A stretch of 64,000 nt of DNA, from assembly GCF_027887165.1 (NCBI RefSeq), contig NC_077230.1, positions 264,931,943 through 264,995,942 on the forward strand, written 5' to 3'. Position 1 is the first letter of the stretch. Each line of letters opens with the position of its first letter. The position numbers and the translations under genes were made by a program. The DNA comes from Monodelphis domestica (Eukaryota; Chordata; Mammalia; Didelphimorphia; Didelphidae). This document shows, piece by piece, positions 1 to 11,035 of the stretch. The notes below the pieces were generated by a model. That model saw only the letters and a program-made list of their open reading frames with translations, was not told the DNA's origin and searched no databases.

Positions 1-99
1 AGCACACTTGTGGCACCATGATGGTTTAAAGTATACTTGGAAGGCAAACTGATCTCCACTGCATTGATCCAAATTCTCTCATTTTGTGGATGAGGAAGG

Positions 100-360
100 G
101 CAGTGAGGTGACCCAGTGGATCCTGGAGTTAGAAGATTCATCTTCCTGAGTTCAAATCTGGCCTCGGATACTGGGTGACTCTGGGCAAGTCACTAAATCC
201 TGTTTGTCTCAGTTTTCTCCTCTGGAAAATGAGCTGGAGAAGCAGATGGACAACCAATCCAGTATCTTTACAAAGAAAACCCCAAATGGAAGAGTCAGAT
301 ACGACAGAAAAACAATGATCAGCACCAGAAAGTTCACAGATGGGGAAACTGAGATTCAAT
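100..360 (+). repeat. tRNA/CORE-type marsupial SINE
   Basis: It begins with AGTGAGGTGACCCAGTGGAT, has the B-box-like GTTCAAATCTGGCCTC, then GGGCAAGTCACT, and a tail with CCCCAAATGG and GTCAGATACGAC. The same arrangement recurs at 10.8, 53.7 and 57.5 kb and inverted at 14.8, 37.5, 38.9 and 48.3 kb. Confidence 0.75.
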
Positions 361-504
361 GAGGTTACAAGACTTATAAGGTCTCAAAGGATAGGCATGG
401 AGTCAAGAGAACCAGGATTAAATTCTACTTAAAACACTGTGATAAAAGGTAAATCACGCTATCTAAGAATTTTAGTTTCCTCAGCTGTGAAATAGGAAAA
501 ATAA

Positions 505-550
<46 letters not shown>
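505..550. repeat. (ATT)n microsatellite
   Basis: An uninterrupted TTA/ATT trinucleotide run of about 45 bases inside otherwise unique-looking sequence. Confidence 0.95.
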
Positions 551-551
<1 letters not shown>

Positions 552-734
552 GTGGAAATGTAAAATGGCCTTGGGAGTCAGGATGATCCAAAGTTCAAGT
601 CCTATCAGTTATATGACCACTGGCTAGTAATGTAAACTGTCATTGCTCCAAATCATCCTTTGAGACTGGGGTTTTTAATCTGGGATCTATAAAGTTGTTA
701 CTTTATTTTTATTATTATTATTAAGAAGAGCCTT

Positions 735-1015
735 TTTAAAAAATCCCTTTCCAGTAGAAACACAGAAGAAAAACAATTGCTTGATCAAATGGGTCGATGG
801 GGATATGATTGGAAATATAGACTGTAAATGATCACCCTAGTGCAAACATCAACAATATGGAAATAGGTTTTGATCAAGGACACATGTAAAACCCAGTGGA
901 ATTGTGTATCGGCTAGGGGAGGAAGTGGGTGGAGGGGAGGGAAAGAATATGATTCTTTTAACTAAGGAAAAATATTCTGAATTGACTAAATACAATTTTC
1001 AAAACAAAATCCCTT
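735..1015 (+). mobile_element. L1 3' end fragment (5'-truncated)
   Basis: It carries the recurrent marsupial L1 tail: AACAATTGCTTGATCAAATG, GGGGATATGATTGG, ACCCTAGTGCAAA, CACATGTAAAACCCAGTGGA and AAAAATATTCTGAATT. The same order is seen at 15.2, 20.6 and 31.1 kb and inverted at 35.8 and 39.3 kb. Confidence 0.8.
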
Positions 1016-1184
1016 TCCTCCCCCTCAAAAATCTTGGATTCATTTTATAAACTTTGATATTTTATTTTATGCATTTAACTTTTTTTTTCTGAGAAAAGGT
1101 CCCCAGGCTTTCACATCTAGAGGGGTCTGTGACACACAAAAAGTTTGTACTATATCACAGAATTATAGATTTTGAACTAGGGAC

Positions 1185-1735
1185 CTCAGAAACTATCTAG
1201 TCCCATTTTCTAATTTTATAAATGAGGAACCTGGGATCACAAGAGGCCATGTCACACAGATGGTAAGTGACAGAACCAGGATTTAAATTCAAGTCTTCTG
1301 ACTCCACCTCCAGCTTCCTTTCCACTGACTTACACTGCTACTTCCAGTTCTAAACCCTGTGATTCTAGAAATTTTAAAGTTTAAGAATACCTCCTCTCAA
1401 ATTGTAAATTGCAGAAGAGTTGCTGGTCTCTCTCCATGGCAGGAATTTTCTACATTGATAGTTCCCAACAATAATAAAATCACATAGCCAAACCAAAAAA
1501 ATTAATATTGTTGTCCAAGATCTCACAGCTAGTAATAATTATAACTCATTTACATCGGGCTTTGAGATTTATGGAGTTTTTTCTCATAACAATCCCACAA
1601 GGAAGAGAACGTAAGCATTATTATCCCAATTTTGTTCTGGGGCTCTGAGAGGTGGTGATTTGTCAATAAGCACCCAGTTGGTAAGTGATCAAGGTAAAAT
1701 TCAAACAGCCCTCTAGACAGCACACTTTCTTCTCC
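1185..1735 (+). repeat. Two MIR-type SINE remnants
   Basis: About 1185-1345 carries 'ttttataaatgaggaacc', 'gtaagtgacagaaccagga' and 'ttcaagtcttctgactcc'. About 1535-1735 carries 'ataactcatttacat', 'aatcccacaaggaagag', 'attattatcccaatttt' and 'caataagcacccagttggtaa'. Both follow the MIR/Ther1 order. The divergence is high. Confidence 0.6.
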
Positions 1736-2140
1736 CTCATGGAAAAAGTCTTTATATTCTAAAAATCTTTATATTCTAATTTATATTTGGGGAAGACATT
1801 AACAAGCTAGTGAATCTTTAAAAGGAGGCAACCAAGGTATTGAGGAGTCTGGAAACAAGTAACTGAGAATATTTATCTGAGAGAAGAGAAGACTTAGCTA
1901 TCTTCAAATATCTAGGTTCTATCAGAAGGGAAAGAAATTGGACTGGTTAGACATAGGACCAAAGGGTAGAACTAAGAACAATGGATAAGTAACATTCTTT
2001 GGTCGCAATTCTTTATATTCCAGAATTAGTATATAATTCATTATGTAAGTTATAATTAATAAATTATAATTATTTATTATAATTTACATATTATAATTAT
2101 TTATTATAATTTATACATTATAATTCTTTAAGTTATAATT

Positions 2141-2296
2141 GGTAAATTATAATTCTTTACATTCTAATGATCTCCTACATTTGAATAATGATTTCTATTT
2201 CTCAGAGGATTTGCATATGGTAAATTATAATTCTTTACATTCTAATGATCTCCTACATTTGAATAATGATTTCTATTTCTCAGAGGATTTGCATAT
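2141..2296. repeat. Perfect 78-bp tandem duplication
   Basis: 2141-2218 and 2219-2296 are identical base for base, starting GGTAAATTATAATTCTTTAC and ending GGATTTGCATAT. AT-rich palindromic sequence precedes it (2035-2140). Confidence 0.97.
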
Positions 2297-2547
2297 TCAC
2301 TTTTTAATCTAGTTCTTACAATAACCCTGTAATTATTTCCCCATCTTACAGGAAGAGAATCCAAGAGGAGTTAAGTATCTTTTTCAAGATTACTTAACAA
2401 ATGGATCACTGTCCCAGGACTAAAAACCAGGTTTCCCATTTTCTAGTCCAACATATTTATTACATTTCATTGGACTTTAGGAGATGCTTTAGTGAACACA
2501 GGGGACCAATCTCCAGAATCTTTTTTCTTCTAAATTTGGTAGTAAGT

Positions 2548-3190
2548 GTGAAGATGGGATTAACTCTCCCCTGCCCATTTTTTAGATTTGATCACCAGAA
2601 GCATATACACCCCATTTATCCTTAAATATCGGGAGGTCTGTGACTCATGTGTGCTAGAGTGAGTAATGAACCAGAATCAACTGACTGCCCTTTGGGAAGT
2701 TCTAAGAAAAACTATAGCTATAACTGGTCCATGTAAAGTGGAAGAAAGGCACAGGAAGTGCCTTTTTTTTTTTAAGGAATGGTCTTTAAAAGTGGCAAGA
2801 ACTTCCTGTGACTAGCTCTTTCACCAGCGAACTTGGCTTTGAAGGAACTCTGGCCTTGGGACTTTGGACTGCCCTTGGATTTTCCCTTAGAACTACCACG
2901 TGAGTAAGTGAAAAAGGCTGAGTCCCTTTCCTGGCTTTTCTGGAGGTACTAGCCTCCAGAGAGATCCCTTGTCTTGGAGTAGGCCTCGTGGCTAAAGCCC
3001 TTGTTGAATTTACCTCTGGGCCCCCTTTGCTGGGGCTTCTGAAGCCCTGCCTGCTTCAGACCAGGCCGGAATAAATATCTACTCTCTCTCATTTCCTTAC
3101 TTTCACTCTTTCCCTCTAGTTTATAAATAAATTGCTATAAAGTCTTTCTGACCTGAGTAATAATTTCTGGTGACCAGATTTTTATATATT
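2548..3190 (+). mobile_element. Candidate solo LTR of a marsupial endogenous retrovirus
   Basis: It starts near TGTGAAGATGGGATTAACTC and shares with 60.35-60.79 kb the ordered motifs CTGTGACTCATGTGTG, ACTGCC...GGGA, CACAGGAAGTG, TCTTTAAAAG and ACTTCCTGTGA. It continues with AATAAATATCTACTCTCTCT, an AATAAA-type polyadenylation signal. A related piece is at 7.55-8.28 kb. No internal viral genes are visible. The family name is unknown and the boundaries approximate. Confidence 0.55.
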
Positions 3191-3719
3191 TAGTCCAAAG
3201 CTTTAATTTTTAATCCTTACATAAGCCAGAATCTGGATGGCAGTAGTTATCCCAAGCCTATAGGACAAACATTCTAGAGAATATCCTCTTTTGGTGGCAG
3301 GCACATAGTCAAAGCAGCAGACCTTCCTGTACATCTCAGGCTGGGTGTGAGCACTGTCAAGAAAGATGGCCCATTCCCTTTCTAACAGCTCTTCATGTTA
3401 GGACATTTATCTACTGAGCTGATATCTGTCACTCATCCACTGGTCTTAGTCCTACCCTCTGGTCTTCCACCAAACCAGTCCAATTCCTCTTCTATCAGAC
3501 AGAATCACCGATATTTGAAGGCTCTGAGAGATTATGACTTGTTCATAAGTGTACAGTCAATAATCAAGGTAAGAATCACATCTCCCAGATAAATATCCCA
3601 TAACTTCTATTTCCAGATTCCTTAATGCCTTGGTTACTTCCCTTTAAAGATTCTCTAATTTATTAACACTCTCCCAAAATGTAATAACCCAAGTTCAGCA
3701 CATACATCCGTCCCTTTCT

Positions 3720-4205
3720 TTCCATCCTCCCAAGAGACTAGAATTCATGACCTAGGTGTCATCCTTGATCTTCCACCCTCTCTCACATGCCTCCATAGCT
3801 GGTCAATTGACGAATTCTGTTTCTACCTTTAGAGTGTCTCTTGTTTACATCCCCTTGTCTCCCCTGATGCTGCAATCATCCTGGTGGTGAAGCTCTCATC
3901 ACCTCATCCCTGGACAACTTCAGGAATCTGCCCCTTGATTTCCCCAGCTTCCCTCAAGTCCCAGCTAAATGTCACCTACCACAGGAAGCCTTACCAGATC
4001 TCCTTTATTTCCAATGCATTCCCTCTAAGGTTAGCTTCCCTTTAGCCTATCTATATCTTATTTGGACGTAATTGTTCACATGTTGTCTCCCCTGTTAGAC
4101 TGTGAGCTCCCCGAGAGCAGAGAACGTCTCTTGCCTTTCTTTGAATCCCCAGCACTTAGCACAGAGCCTTGCACATGATAGTTGCTTAATAAATGCTAGC
4201 TAAAT
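3720..4205 (+). mobile_element. L2-type LINE 3' end
   Basis: Motifs of the L2 3' region are in order: GACAACTTCAGGAATC, CCCAGCTAAATGTCACCT, AGACTGTGAGCTCC, GAGAGCAGAGA, CCCAGCACTTAGCACAGAGC and TTGCTTAATAAATGCT. Ancient and diverged. Confidence 0.75.
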
Positions 4206-4589
4206 ATATATTGCATGAAAAAACCTTTATCAGACTATTTCCAGCCTTGAGGTTGGGGAGGGTGAGAGGAGAGAATCTAAATGACAAAATGTCAGAAAAC
4301 AATGGTCAAAAACTGTCTCGTGGAATTAAAAAAGACTTTTTAAAGGTTTTGACAAAATAAATGCTATCTGTTAAAATTCCATATCGATCCTGTGCAAGAA
4401 AAAAAAATTCTTACAACACTTTCCTTATAATTGTATTGTGTAAAGATTATCATCTCAATCTTAGAGAGGACACTGAGATGAAGAAAGGGCACAACACTCT
4501 CAAGTTCACATGGCTAGAAAGTAGCAAAGCTAAGATTCTAAAAATTAATTCAAAATCTACAAAGAACCCTTTGATTCAGAGATAAAAAT

Positions 4590-4830
4590 AATAGATAGCA
4601 TTTATATAGTGGCTGAGCTAAGTGCTTTACAAATATGTCACTTGATCTTTGCAACAACCCTGAGAGGCAAGTGCTATTATTATCCCCATTTTACAGTTGA
4701 GAAAACTGAGGCAAAGAGAAGTAAACTGAAATGCCCAAATTCACAGAGCTTGTATGTATTTGAGATGAGTTCTAAACTCAGTTGTCTTACTTTAAGCCCA
4801 GTCCTTTATCCACTGAGCCACTTGGTTACA
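4590..4830 (+). repeat. MIR-type SINE
   Basis: AGCATTTATATAGTGG, GTGCTTTACAAAT, CCCATTTTACAGTTGAG, AAACTGAGGCAAAGAG and TATCCACTGAGCCAC follow the MIR/Ther1 order. Confidence 0.8.
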
Positions 4831-4844
4831 TATTGCTAAGCATA

Positions 4845-5125
4845 TACCCCAAAGGAGGCCAAAGACAGAATGGTCCTATATACACCAAAATATTCATAAC
4901 AATTCTTTTTGTGGTTGCTAGGAACTGGAAGTAGATACCCATCCTCTGGATAATGGTACATGATTACAATTGAGAATCACTTTGCTGTAAAAAAGATAGA
5001 GGATTCAGAGAAGAATGATAAAAATTCATATGAACTGATGCAAAGTGAAGTAATCAGAACTAGGAAAAAATACATTCAATGCTTACAATTATGTACCATA
5101 AACAGAATGAATTACAACAAAAAAT
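4845..5125 (+). mobile_element. Old L1 3' region fragment
   Basis: ATATTCATAACAATTC, GTGGTTGCTAGGAACTGGAA, TATGAACTGATGCAAAGTGA and AGAACTAGG correspond to the L1 region also present at 20.3, 22.2 and 50.5 kb. Confidence 0.7.
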
Positions 5126-5133
5126 AAAACTGA

Positions 5134-5320
5134 GGGGGCAGCTAGATAGCTAAGTGGATTGAGAGCAAGGCCTAGGGACAGGATGTCCTAGGTTCAAATC
5201 TGCCCTCAGACACTTCCCAGCTATGTGACTGTGGGCAAGTCACTTAACTCCCATTGCCACTCTTCTGCCCAATACAGAGTATTGATTCCAAGACAGAAGG
5301 CAAGGGTTCTAAAAATAAAT
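5134..5320 (+). repeat. WSINE1-type SINE
   Basis: It runs from GGGGGCAGCTAGATAGCTAA through GTTCAAATCTGCCCTCAGAC, CCAGCTATGTGACTGTGGGC and ATACAGAGTATTGATTCCAA to AAGGGTTCTAAAAATAAATA. Confidence 0.9.
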
Positions 5321-5404
5321 AAATAAATACAATGAAACTGAATTTCATGTAATTATACCTATTTTTTCTCTTTTGATTTTTAAAAAAATTTTCTGTTTTA
5401 TAAC

Positions 5405-6395
5405 ATTGTGGAGGGCAGAGAGAAGAAGATGGTCAAGGCAGGCAAAGGCATAGGTCTACAGGGTACTCTGCTCCACCTGGAAGGTAAACGGGCTTGGCTT
5501 GTAGCTGGGGACAGGATAAAATCGTTCTGGTACTCCATCCAATGTAGGTGCAGGGCATGGAGGAAGGCAGAGAGCCCCTCCATCACCAGCAGGATGGCCA
5601 GAACAAGCATGGCAAAGGAGGCAAAGATGGGCACCAGCACCCAGCTGGCCATGCCCACCTCCTGGCTCATGCCCAGGCTGGTGCACACCAACATGACCCA
5701 AAAGAGAGCTGGGCATGGGCCTGGCTCAGGGCCCAGAGGCAAAGGTAGGAGGTGGTGTTGGAAATGCCACCCAGGCAATACTCAATGTTGTAGATAACTT
5801 GGTGCATGAAGATGGCAATGAAGTCAAATTTGGACTCACCCACCTGTGCACCCCAGCCTTCTCCTCATCTTCCTTGGCCCCAGGCCCATTCAGCGGGGGT
5901 TCATCTTCCATCACTCCCAGAAGGTCAGTCTTTTCCTCCAAGGAGCCCTGAAGCTGGCAACCAAACCATCTCTTCTGATGCTGCTGGGAACATAGATAGA
6001 AGGGTGTCCCCAGGAGGAGGACAGGCACTGAGACCAGGGCCAGGATCACCAGGAACATTTGCACGGGCTCCTGGTGAGAGACACGAGTCTGCTGGTGGGC
6101 CCCAGGAGAAAAGGAGCATGTTGATGAATGAGGATGCTGGGTGCCTGGGTCAAGCTGCTGGCCAAGAAACTTAGCCACACATAGGTAATCATGAACACCA
6201 GATAGCCCAAGAGACCCAAGAGGAACAGCATCTCGTGCAGGAATTCAAGCAGAGTCAGTGCCCCTGCCTGCTGTGTGAGGGGTTGAAGATGCCCAGGATG
6301 ACCTAAAAAGTCATGTGCAGGATGCCCAGGATCACTGACATCTCCAGCTTGGTGGAGAAAGCTCAGATGCTTGAGGACCAAACTCCATATTGAGT
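5405..6395 (-). pseudogene. Processed pseudogene of a V-ATPase 116-kDa subunit a (TCIRG1/a3-like), C-terminal third
   Basis: Minus-strand reading across several frames recovers, in order: KLEMSVILGILHMTF, then LLFLLGLLGYLVFM and APSILIH near 6.1-6.3 kb, then VQMFLVILALVSVPVLLLGT near 6.0 kb. These are followed by [18 protein letters not shown] and [14 protein letters not shown] near 5.7-5.8 kb, and [30 protein letters not shown] and SPFTF at the end. This is the order of the membrane domain of V-ATPase a subunits, the proton-pumping vacuolar ATPase. The SPFTF tail and the VSVPVLLLGTP run point to the a3 isoform. Frameshifts, an in-frame stop and the absence of introns across what are many exons in the parent gene mark it as a dead retrocopy. 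The 5' part is missing. GC content is far above its surroundings. Confidence 0.85.
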
Positions 6396-6639
6396 CAATA
6401 CAAGTTTGATTCTAAAGAATGGCTGAAAAAAGGCACCTCCTCTTATTTGCAAAAAGGGGAGACTATAAGCAAGGAAGGCAGCACCTACTGTCTGACACAA
6501 GGGAAGCCTTGATTGGTTTTGCTGAACTACTTCTCCCTACCCCCTTCTTTTAAAATCTTTATTACATTCCTTATCTCTTTTAATCAAATCTATTTTTACT
6601 TTAGCTTTGTCTGAGATCATAATTGCTACTCCTGCAGTC

Positions 6640-7060
6640 TTTTTCCAGCTGTGTGACCCTAGGCAAGTCATATAACCCTAAGTGACTAGCTCTTGCCATT
6701 TTTCTGCCTTATAATCAGAGTAATTAGTATCAATTCAGAGACAGAAGGTAAGAGGTTTTTGGTTTTGTTTTTTTTAATAGTAACTTGTTGTGCAGGGAAA
6801 GGGGGTAGGATTCCCAAATAAAGTTGATTAAGAAAAGATACCAATAAAAAAGAATATATTGGGGGCAGCTGGGTAGCTCAATGGATTGAGAACCAGGCCT
6901 AGAGACGGGAGGTTCTGGGTTCAAATTTGACCTCAGATACTTCCTACCTGTGTGACCCTAGGCAAGTCACTTGGCCCCCACTGCCTATCCCTTACTGCTC
7001 TTCTGCCCTAGAACCAACACACAGTATTGGTTCTAAGACAGAAGGTAAGGGCTTTAAAAA
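6640..7060 (+). repeat. Partial plus full WSINE1-type SINEs
   Basis: A 5'-truncated copy (about 6640-6762) begins CCAGCTGTGTGACCCTAGGC and ends AGACAGAAGGTAAGAGGTTT. A full copy (about 6862-7060) runs GGGGGCAGCTGGGTAGCTCA to AGACAGAAGGTAAGGGCTTT with an A-rich tail. Confidence 0.88.
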
Positions 7061-7197
7061 AAAGCATCTATGAAGGGATTCATTGGCTACATAATACGTA
7101 CATAGTTCACTGCAAACCTTATATATGCACATAAGTTATTAGTATTTTGTATCTCAAGTTGCTAGAATGAAAAACAAGTCTCCTCAAATTCTGACTA

Positions 7198-7330
7198 TGA
7201 ATTTTATTATTATGTTGTTAAACTTGTTCAAATTAATAGAAATTTCTAGACAATGGTTTACCAGCTGGTTTACCTGCCATTCCATTGCCTAGAAATTTCT
7301 ATTAATTTGAACATAACATAATAAAATTCA
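7198..7330. repeat. Imperfect inverted repeat, about 50-59 bp arms
   Basis: The left arm 7198-7256 (TGAATTTTATTATTATG... AATTTCTAGACAATGG) is the reverse complement, with a roughly 10-base indel and few mismatches, of 7282-7330 (CCATTGCCTAGAAATTTCTA... AATAAAATTCA). The 25-base spacer contains a GGTTTACC direct repeat. It resembles a foldback/MITE element, but no target-site duplication is obvious. Confidence 0.85.
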
Positions 7331-7544
7331 TTTTCATACTGAGGACCCTCTAGGCACAACATTCTGAATCATCATAGAAATATTAATTATGTTCAATTTT
7401 ATTTTCATGTAAACTACATTTTATTTGTCAAAGACTGGGTTTTCACTCTTAACAAGAGCCCTGTAATAAAAAGTCCTCCAACTCCCATCTCCCCCCTAGA
7501 TGCTTCTGACAGGTCCCTTTTCAGATTTATTGGAGTCATTGCAG

Positions 7545-8285
7545 GATGGTGGCTGATGTGAAGAGTGAATCAAACTTTCTTTGTCTATTAATCAGCAACT
7601 TTTAAATTAATCAATCAAGAACTTAAGCACCCCTACTTAACACTAAGTAAGAGAGTTAATAAGTCACTTGCTAAAGTGGGTGACAACTCCAGAGGCCACT
7701 GCCCTGCCCCTGGGCAGTGCTAGGCAAATTGAAAGACTGTGATTAGTTCCTATAAAGTGGAAGAAGGGGCAGGAAGGAATATGGAAAAAGGACTATAAAA
7801 AGTCCTGAACTTCCTGTCTAGGGAGCTTCTCCTTTGGGACTTCTCCTTTGGACTTTGCTTTTGAACTTCACCTTGTGACTTCACCTTTTGGTCTTTGCTT
7901 TTTGACTTCGCCTTATGGACTTGGCCTTTTGTCTTCTCCTTTGGAGTTCATCTTAGCAGACTCTGCCTCGGAAAGTTTGACTGAAGGAGGAGACTCTTTC
8001 CCTGAATCTTGCATTGACTTGCTGGGTGAATAGCTGGCCTACTTTTCCTAGCTTCTGGAGAGATTGGTTCCTGAGAGGTCTTCCTTTCCTGGAGGAGGCT
8101 GCAATGGTGGAACCCTTGCTGAAGACACCACCGGGTCCTCTGGCTGAAGGTTATTGAGCCCTGCCAGGGCTGAGCCAGACACCAGAGAAACATTTAGGGT
8201 GATAGGCTAGACATTTCTCTACCCTCTTCTTACATTTCTTCACTTTCACTTGTGATTTAAGCTATAATATTTTTAAATTGGAGAC
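7545..8285 (+). mobile_element. Candidate diverged LTR related to those at 2.5 and 60.3 kb
   Basis: It contains GATGTGAAGAGTGAATCAAA near the start. Then come CACTGCCCTGCCCCTGGGCA, TATAAAGTGGAAGAAGGGGC, AGGAAGGAATATGG, a TATAAAAAGTCCTGAACTTC block and CTTCCTGTCTAGGGAG. A run of short CTTTGGACTT-type repeats follows (7820-7965). Boundaries uncertain. Confidence 0.45.
7820..7965. repeat. Degenerate short tandem repeat (CTTTTGGACTTC-like unit)
   Basis: About ten imperfect copies of a 10-15 base unit around (T)CTCCTTTGGGACTT / CACCTTTTGGTCTTTG lie inside the candidate LTR. Confidence 0.7.
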
Positions 8286-8289
8286 CACA

Positions 8290-9240
8290 ATATTACTTTA
8301 GAACTTTCATATTAGCATAAAAACCTACATTTTATATTCTTACACTGAATATAGATATGGAGAGCAAAAGAGAGCTTGTGAAGATGCTGGTACACTGAGG
8401 AACTCTCCTCTTTCAGCATCTAATGGTTGCAACAACCTTGCCTTCATGCTATGGAGTTCTCTTACTCAGAATCTCTGGTTCTGCTCTAGGGGAAATGATA
8501 GGTCTGGTCTTCTGTGTCTACAGTGAGCTGTTGGACCTGAGACACTGCAGTAACTAAATGCAGGGGTCACTATTTTTGGTTGCAGCTATTACAGCTTTGT
8601 CAAAGTGAGATGGGCTGCTCAGGAAGAAATAGGTCTTTGAATGAAAGCCAGATCACCAGGCTGGATGAGGTACTGAAGGGATTTTCAGATAGGCTGCCCA
8701 AGAAAGCCTCTGAGGTCTTTCTTACCCTAGATAGTCTTTGGATTCTATACCCAGAGTTCTTTACACCATATCATGTTGAAGGAAATGTTCTTGATTCAGC
8801 ATAAACATTTGCTAAATGTCTACTAAGTGAGGTACCACAATGGATGACTGGGATATAAAAATAAGGGAAAAGAAGACAATAAACCATCCCTTGCAATCAA
8901 GCCACTTATGTTCTACCAGGTTACAACATACATATTATGACATAAACACAGTAGAGCCCCCATGTACATTCCAAGGCTGAAACCACAACAAGATGGTCTC
9001 AAACACTTGCTGACCCCTAGATAGGGCTCCCTCTCTCTGCTTCTGCTCCTCATCTGGGGCACTCTGTAGCCTCCCATCCCCCTAAAAAAAACCTAAAGAA
9101 AGTAAAACGGGAAGCAAATGACACCTCTCCTGAGGCAGACCATGGCAGCAGATGGATTTCCAATTATCCACAGAAAATTGAGCCTGTGGATAACTGAAAC
9201 CACAGAAAGCAAAACCACAGAGAAAGGGGTCCTATTGTAC
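8290..9240. other. No recognisable feature
   Basis: Ordinary intergenic sequence. The one modest open frame (8580-8804, plus) has no recognised motif or splice context. I see no repeat I can name with confidence. Confidence 0.5.
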
Positions 9241-9740
9241 AATAAATACCAAAAATAATATGGAGAAGGTGCTAACAACAGAGTGGGGAGGGGGTCAGGA
9301 AAGACCTTCGGCAGGAGGTGACCTTTGAGCTGTGCTTTGAAGGAAGACAGATTCTCATTTCCAGGTGGAGATGAAGGAGTTCATCTACGGCCTAAGGTGG
9401 CCGGTAAAGAGAGAAGGGACATTTGTGAACAGGTAGAAAAATGGGGCATGAACTGTCACAAACAGCAGGATGGCTTTACTAGGACAGAGAGTTTAGGAAA
9501 AATATTAGGACAATAGAAGACTGGGAAGGCAGGTGGAGCCAGACAGCAGATAGTTATACATTTCAGGGTGTGGAGTTTGTATTTTATATTGGTAGCATTA
9601 GGATTTCTCTAAAGATTTTGAATAGAGATAGAAAAGGGACATATCTTAAAAATGAATTTAGCTGCTGTGCAGAGAATAGATTAGAGAGGGTAGAGAATGG
9701 AGACAGAGAAACCAATTAGGAAGTTATTTCAAGTTCTGTA
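9240..9740 (+). mobile_element. Ancient L2-class LINE fragment
   Basis: The order GGTCAGGAAAGACCTTCGGC, GAGGTGACCTTTGAGCTGTG, CTTTGAAGGAAGACAG and TGCTGTGCAGAGAATAGATT, then GAGAAACCAATTAGGAAG, resembles the common mammalian L2-class LINE segment. The class is from memory. Confidence 0.5.
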
Positions 9741-10289
9741 CTCCATGTAGAATTTCTCCTAAATGGTGTTTACTAAAATAAATTCCCTTCTGTGCAAAAC
9801 AATATGAAGTAAATATGTTATAAATGAAGAAAATACTAATTAGACCAAAAAGGGAAACTTAGAAAACGTTAGTTTTTGTCTTTTATTTTGAATAAAATAT
9901 TCACAGGGGCAGAGCTGAGAGAGAACATCTGCTCGCTTGCTCTCTCCATTTGTCTGCCTGCCCCTTGTTTTTAATAACTATGAACAACAAAAAAAACTAA
10001 TTAATGTGGGCGATACAACAGCTTTAAGCCTCACTGCAGATTTTACTGGGTTGCAGAGCTGTTTGACAGCTACTGAGGATGTAGTTACAGCTCTGGCCCA
10101 GACCATGATCCTTGTGTTCCCCCTGGTGGGGTAAAATTTTAAGAAGTCAAAACCCTGTGCATTCAGAGGCTCAGAGATTTCAAGCAGGAAAGAACTCATT
10201 GCTGCATATCTAAGACGTACAAGCCATTTACTAACCACCACGTTATTGGAATTTAAGATTTGCAGATAATGGGGACCTTGGAAAGCATT

Positions 10290-10785
10290 TGGGCTGGGCG
10301 TTCTTAACCACTTTTTTATATCATGGACAGATCCTTTTCCCACTCTGATGAAGCCTGTGGACTCCTCAGAACAATGTTTTGAATAATAACAATAATTAAC
10401 ATTTAAACAGTGCTTGCTATATGCCATTGCCAAGGTCCAATAAGTCAAGCCCTTTACAATCAGTACCTCATTTGATAGTGAAAGATTTGATCTCACATCC
10501 GCCCATGGAGGTCGGTGCTATTCTATTATTAACCTCATTCTATACAGGAGGAAACTGAAGCAAACAGAAGTCAAGTGATTTGTCCAGGGCCACCCATCTG
10601 GTCAGTGTAGGAGGCCAAATCTGAACTTGGCTCCACATCCAGCACTCCCTTCACTGCACCACCCAACCGAATACTACAAAATAAAGTACATAAGGTTACA
10701 AAGGAAAAGTTATGCTGAAATAGTTACCAAAACATTAAAAAAAAAAACTTTTATGGACTCCAGGTGAAGAATTCTCTGATTTAGT
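10290..10785. mobile_element. hAT-like nonautonomous DNA element, split by a SINE
   Basis: The left part (10293-10384) has GTTCTTAACCACTTTTTTAT, ATCATGGACAGATCC and GGACTCCTCAGAACAATG. The right part (10675-10785) has AAAGTACATAAGGTTACAAA and ATGGACTCCAGGTGAAGAAT. The same internal order appears at 38.4-38.6 and 38.7-38.85 kb. A MIR-type SINE (about 10385-10670) interrupts it. Confidence 0.55.
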
Positions 10786-10801
10786 CCAATCTACCTATTT
10801 C

Positions 10802-11035
10802 TGGGCAGCTAGATGGAATTGCAGAGAGAATCTGAAAGATTCAAATTTAGCCTCGGACATTTACTAGCTGTGTGACCCTGGACAAGTCACTTAACCCTGT
10901 TTGCCTCAGTTTCCTCATCTGGAAAAAGAGCCAGAGAAGGAAATGGCAAACCACCCCTGTGTCTTTTCCAAGATAACCCCAAATGGGGTCACAAGGAGTT
11001 AGGCACAACTGAAAAACAACAGAATAACAATAACT
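10802..11035 (+). repeat. tRNA/CORE-type marsupial SINE
   Basis: GGGCAGCTAGATGGAATTGC, TTCAAATTTAGCCTCGGACA, TGTGTGACCCTGGACAAGTC, GGAAATGGCAAACCACCCC, ACCCCAAATGGGGTCACAAG. Confidence 0.85.

Noticed and set aside
5408..6174. Plus-strand open frames of 120-130 codons
   Set aside because: Antisense shadows of the GC-rich V-ATPase retrocopy on the minus strand.
8580..8804. 74-codon plus-strand frame
   Set aside because: No recognised motif, no splice sites with matching phase, and no neighbouring exons.
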